A stretch of DNA of 64,000 nucleotides from positions 716,001-780,000 of the forward strand of contig NZ_CP081155.1 in the NCBI RefSeq assembly GCF_025141175.1. Direction: 5' to 3'. Below the pieces are notes generated by a model. The model was not told the origin of the DNA. It worked only from the letters and a program-made list of their open reading frames with translations, and searched no databases. This stretch comes from Jannaschia sp. M317. Lineage in GTDB: Bacteria > Pseudomonadota > Alphaproteobacteria > Rhodobacterales > Rhodobacteraceae. Every line of letters starts with the position of its first letter. The stretch's first letter is position 1. Below are positions 63,685 to 64,000 of this stretch, one piece after another. Made by a program: the position numbers and the translations under genes.

Positions 63685-64000
63685 GCGCCCCTGGCCCCCT
63701 GATCGGCGCGCAAAAAGACCGGGGCCTCGGGCGAGGAACGGTCGGGCTGATAGGCATAACCGCCCAGATCGAAGGTGCAGAGGTCGGCGGGATCCTCGAT
63801 CCGGTTGTCCACGACGAACCGCGCCATCGATCCCCGTGCCTGTTTCGCAAAGAAGCTGACGATCTTGGGCCCGCCGGGCTTGTCCTCCAGGAAGGTCGGC
63901 GTGATCACCGGAAGGGTCAGCGCCTTGCGGTCCACCGCGCCGAAGTATTCCTGACTGGCGCAATTCAGCAGAAAGCGGCTGCCCTCGGCTGCGGCATCCG
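63675..64000 (-). CDS. yaaA: Peroxide stress protein YaaA (C-terminal part)
   Basis: About 108 C-terminal residues; the N terminus lies beyond the window. Family patterns: SQEYFGAVDRKALTLPVITP, then FFAKQARGSMARFVVDNRIE, and the C terminus FDLGGYAYQPDRSS. YaaA binds DNA and limits free iron under peroxide stress. Its TAA stop sits inside the 23-bp inverted repeat. Confidence 0.9.
   Translation of the reverse strand, partial: DAAAEGSRFLLNCASQEYFGAVDRKALTLPVITPTFLEDKPGGPKIVSFFAKQARGSMARFVVDNRIEDPADLCTFDLGGYAYQPDRSSPEAPVFLRADQGARGAAA

Overview
The window looks like a chromosomal segment of a GC-rich alphaproteobacterium, most likely Rhodobacteraceae (Roseobacter/Rhodobacter relatives). The signs are the CtrA-type flagellar cluster with its gene order, accessory complex I subunits (an NDUFS4-like and an NDUFS6-like protein), several small Rhodobacterales-type hypotheticals, CtrA-like boxes (TTAA-N7-TTAA) in front of flagellar operons, and short intergenic repeats typical of the family. 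Coding density is very high: many neighbours overlap by 1-8 bases, and no stretch above about 205 bases lacks a gene. No insertion sequence, prophage, CRISPR array or rRNA operon was seen. One tRNA gene is present.

Region 1 (1-15.3 kb) is a flagellar cluster. A rightward rod/ring operon (flgF-flgG-flgA-flgH and a FliL-like gene) meets a long leftward set: fliL, a small coiled-coil membrane protein, a motE-like gene, motA, a large unnamed periplasmic protein, flhA, fliR, flhB and a fliJ-like gene. A rightward fliF-fliH-fliN-fliP operon starts divergently from fliL. The fliL/fliF intergenic region and the flhA upstream region each carry a near-consensus CtrA box.

Region 2 (15.3-31.2 kb) is mostly housekeeping: ettA, nadD, dacB, trmL, uvrB and an NDUFS4-like subunit, with small membrane proteins and a hemerythrin. 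It ends with a three-gene phosphonate/selenate-type ABC importer whose permease is a fused double subunit, and an Old Yellow Enzyme gene preceded by palindromic operator-like repeats.

Region 3 (31.3-43.7 kb) holds tRNA-Arg(UCU), a taurine/sulfonate-type ABC importer, a secreted-type CSLREA/glycine-rich/RTX protein, typA, a di-haem cytochrome c peroxidase, a DMT transporter broken by two frameshifts, a YadG-like ABC ATPase without an adjacent permease, and an NDUFS6-like zinc protein.

Region 4 (43.8-52.8 kb) is a surface-glycan locus: an MsbA-like ABC exporter, a GT10 fucosyltransferase-family gene, gmd, an fcl/colC-type gene and a ColD-like dehydratase overlap in one operon. GT11, GT4 and GT25 glycosyltransferases and a sulfotransferase-like gene follow. 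Replacement of the catalytic lysine by histidine in the DegT-family protein suggests a GDP-3,6-dideoxyhexose (colitose-type) branch beside GDP-L-fucose. This is the most biologically interesting locus in the window.

Region 5 (52.9-64 kb) mixes small and housekeeping genes: a GNAT acetyltransferase, a 46-residue His/Cys-rich small protein, YggT, an acyl-CoA thioesterase, an MFS transporter, mepA, a LOG-family protein, a Thr/Ser dehydratase, and dapD and dapE flanking small stress-type genes. One of these, glsB, has an EcfG-like promoter. The window ends in a truncated yaaA.
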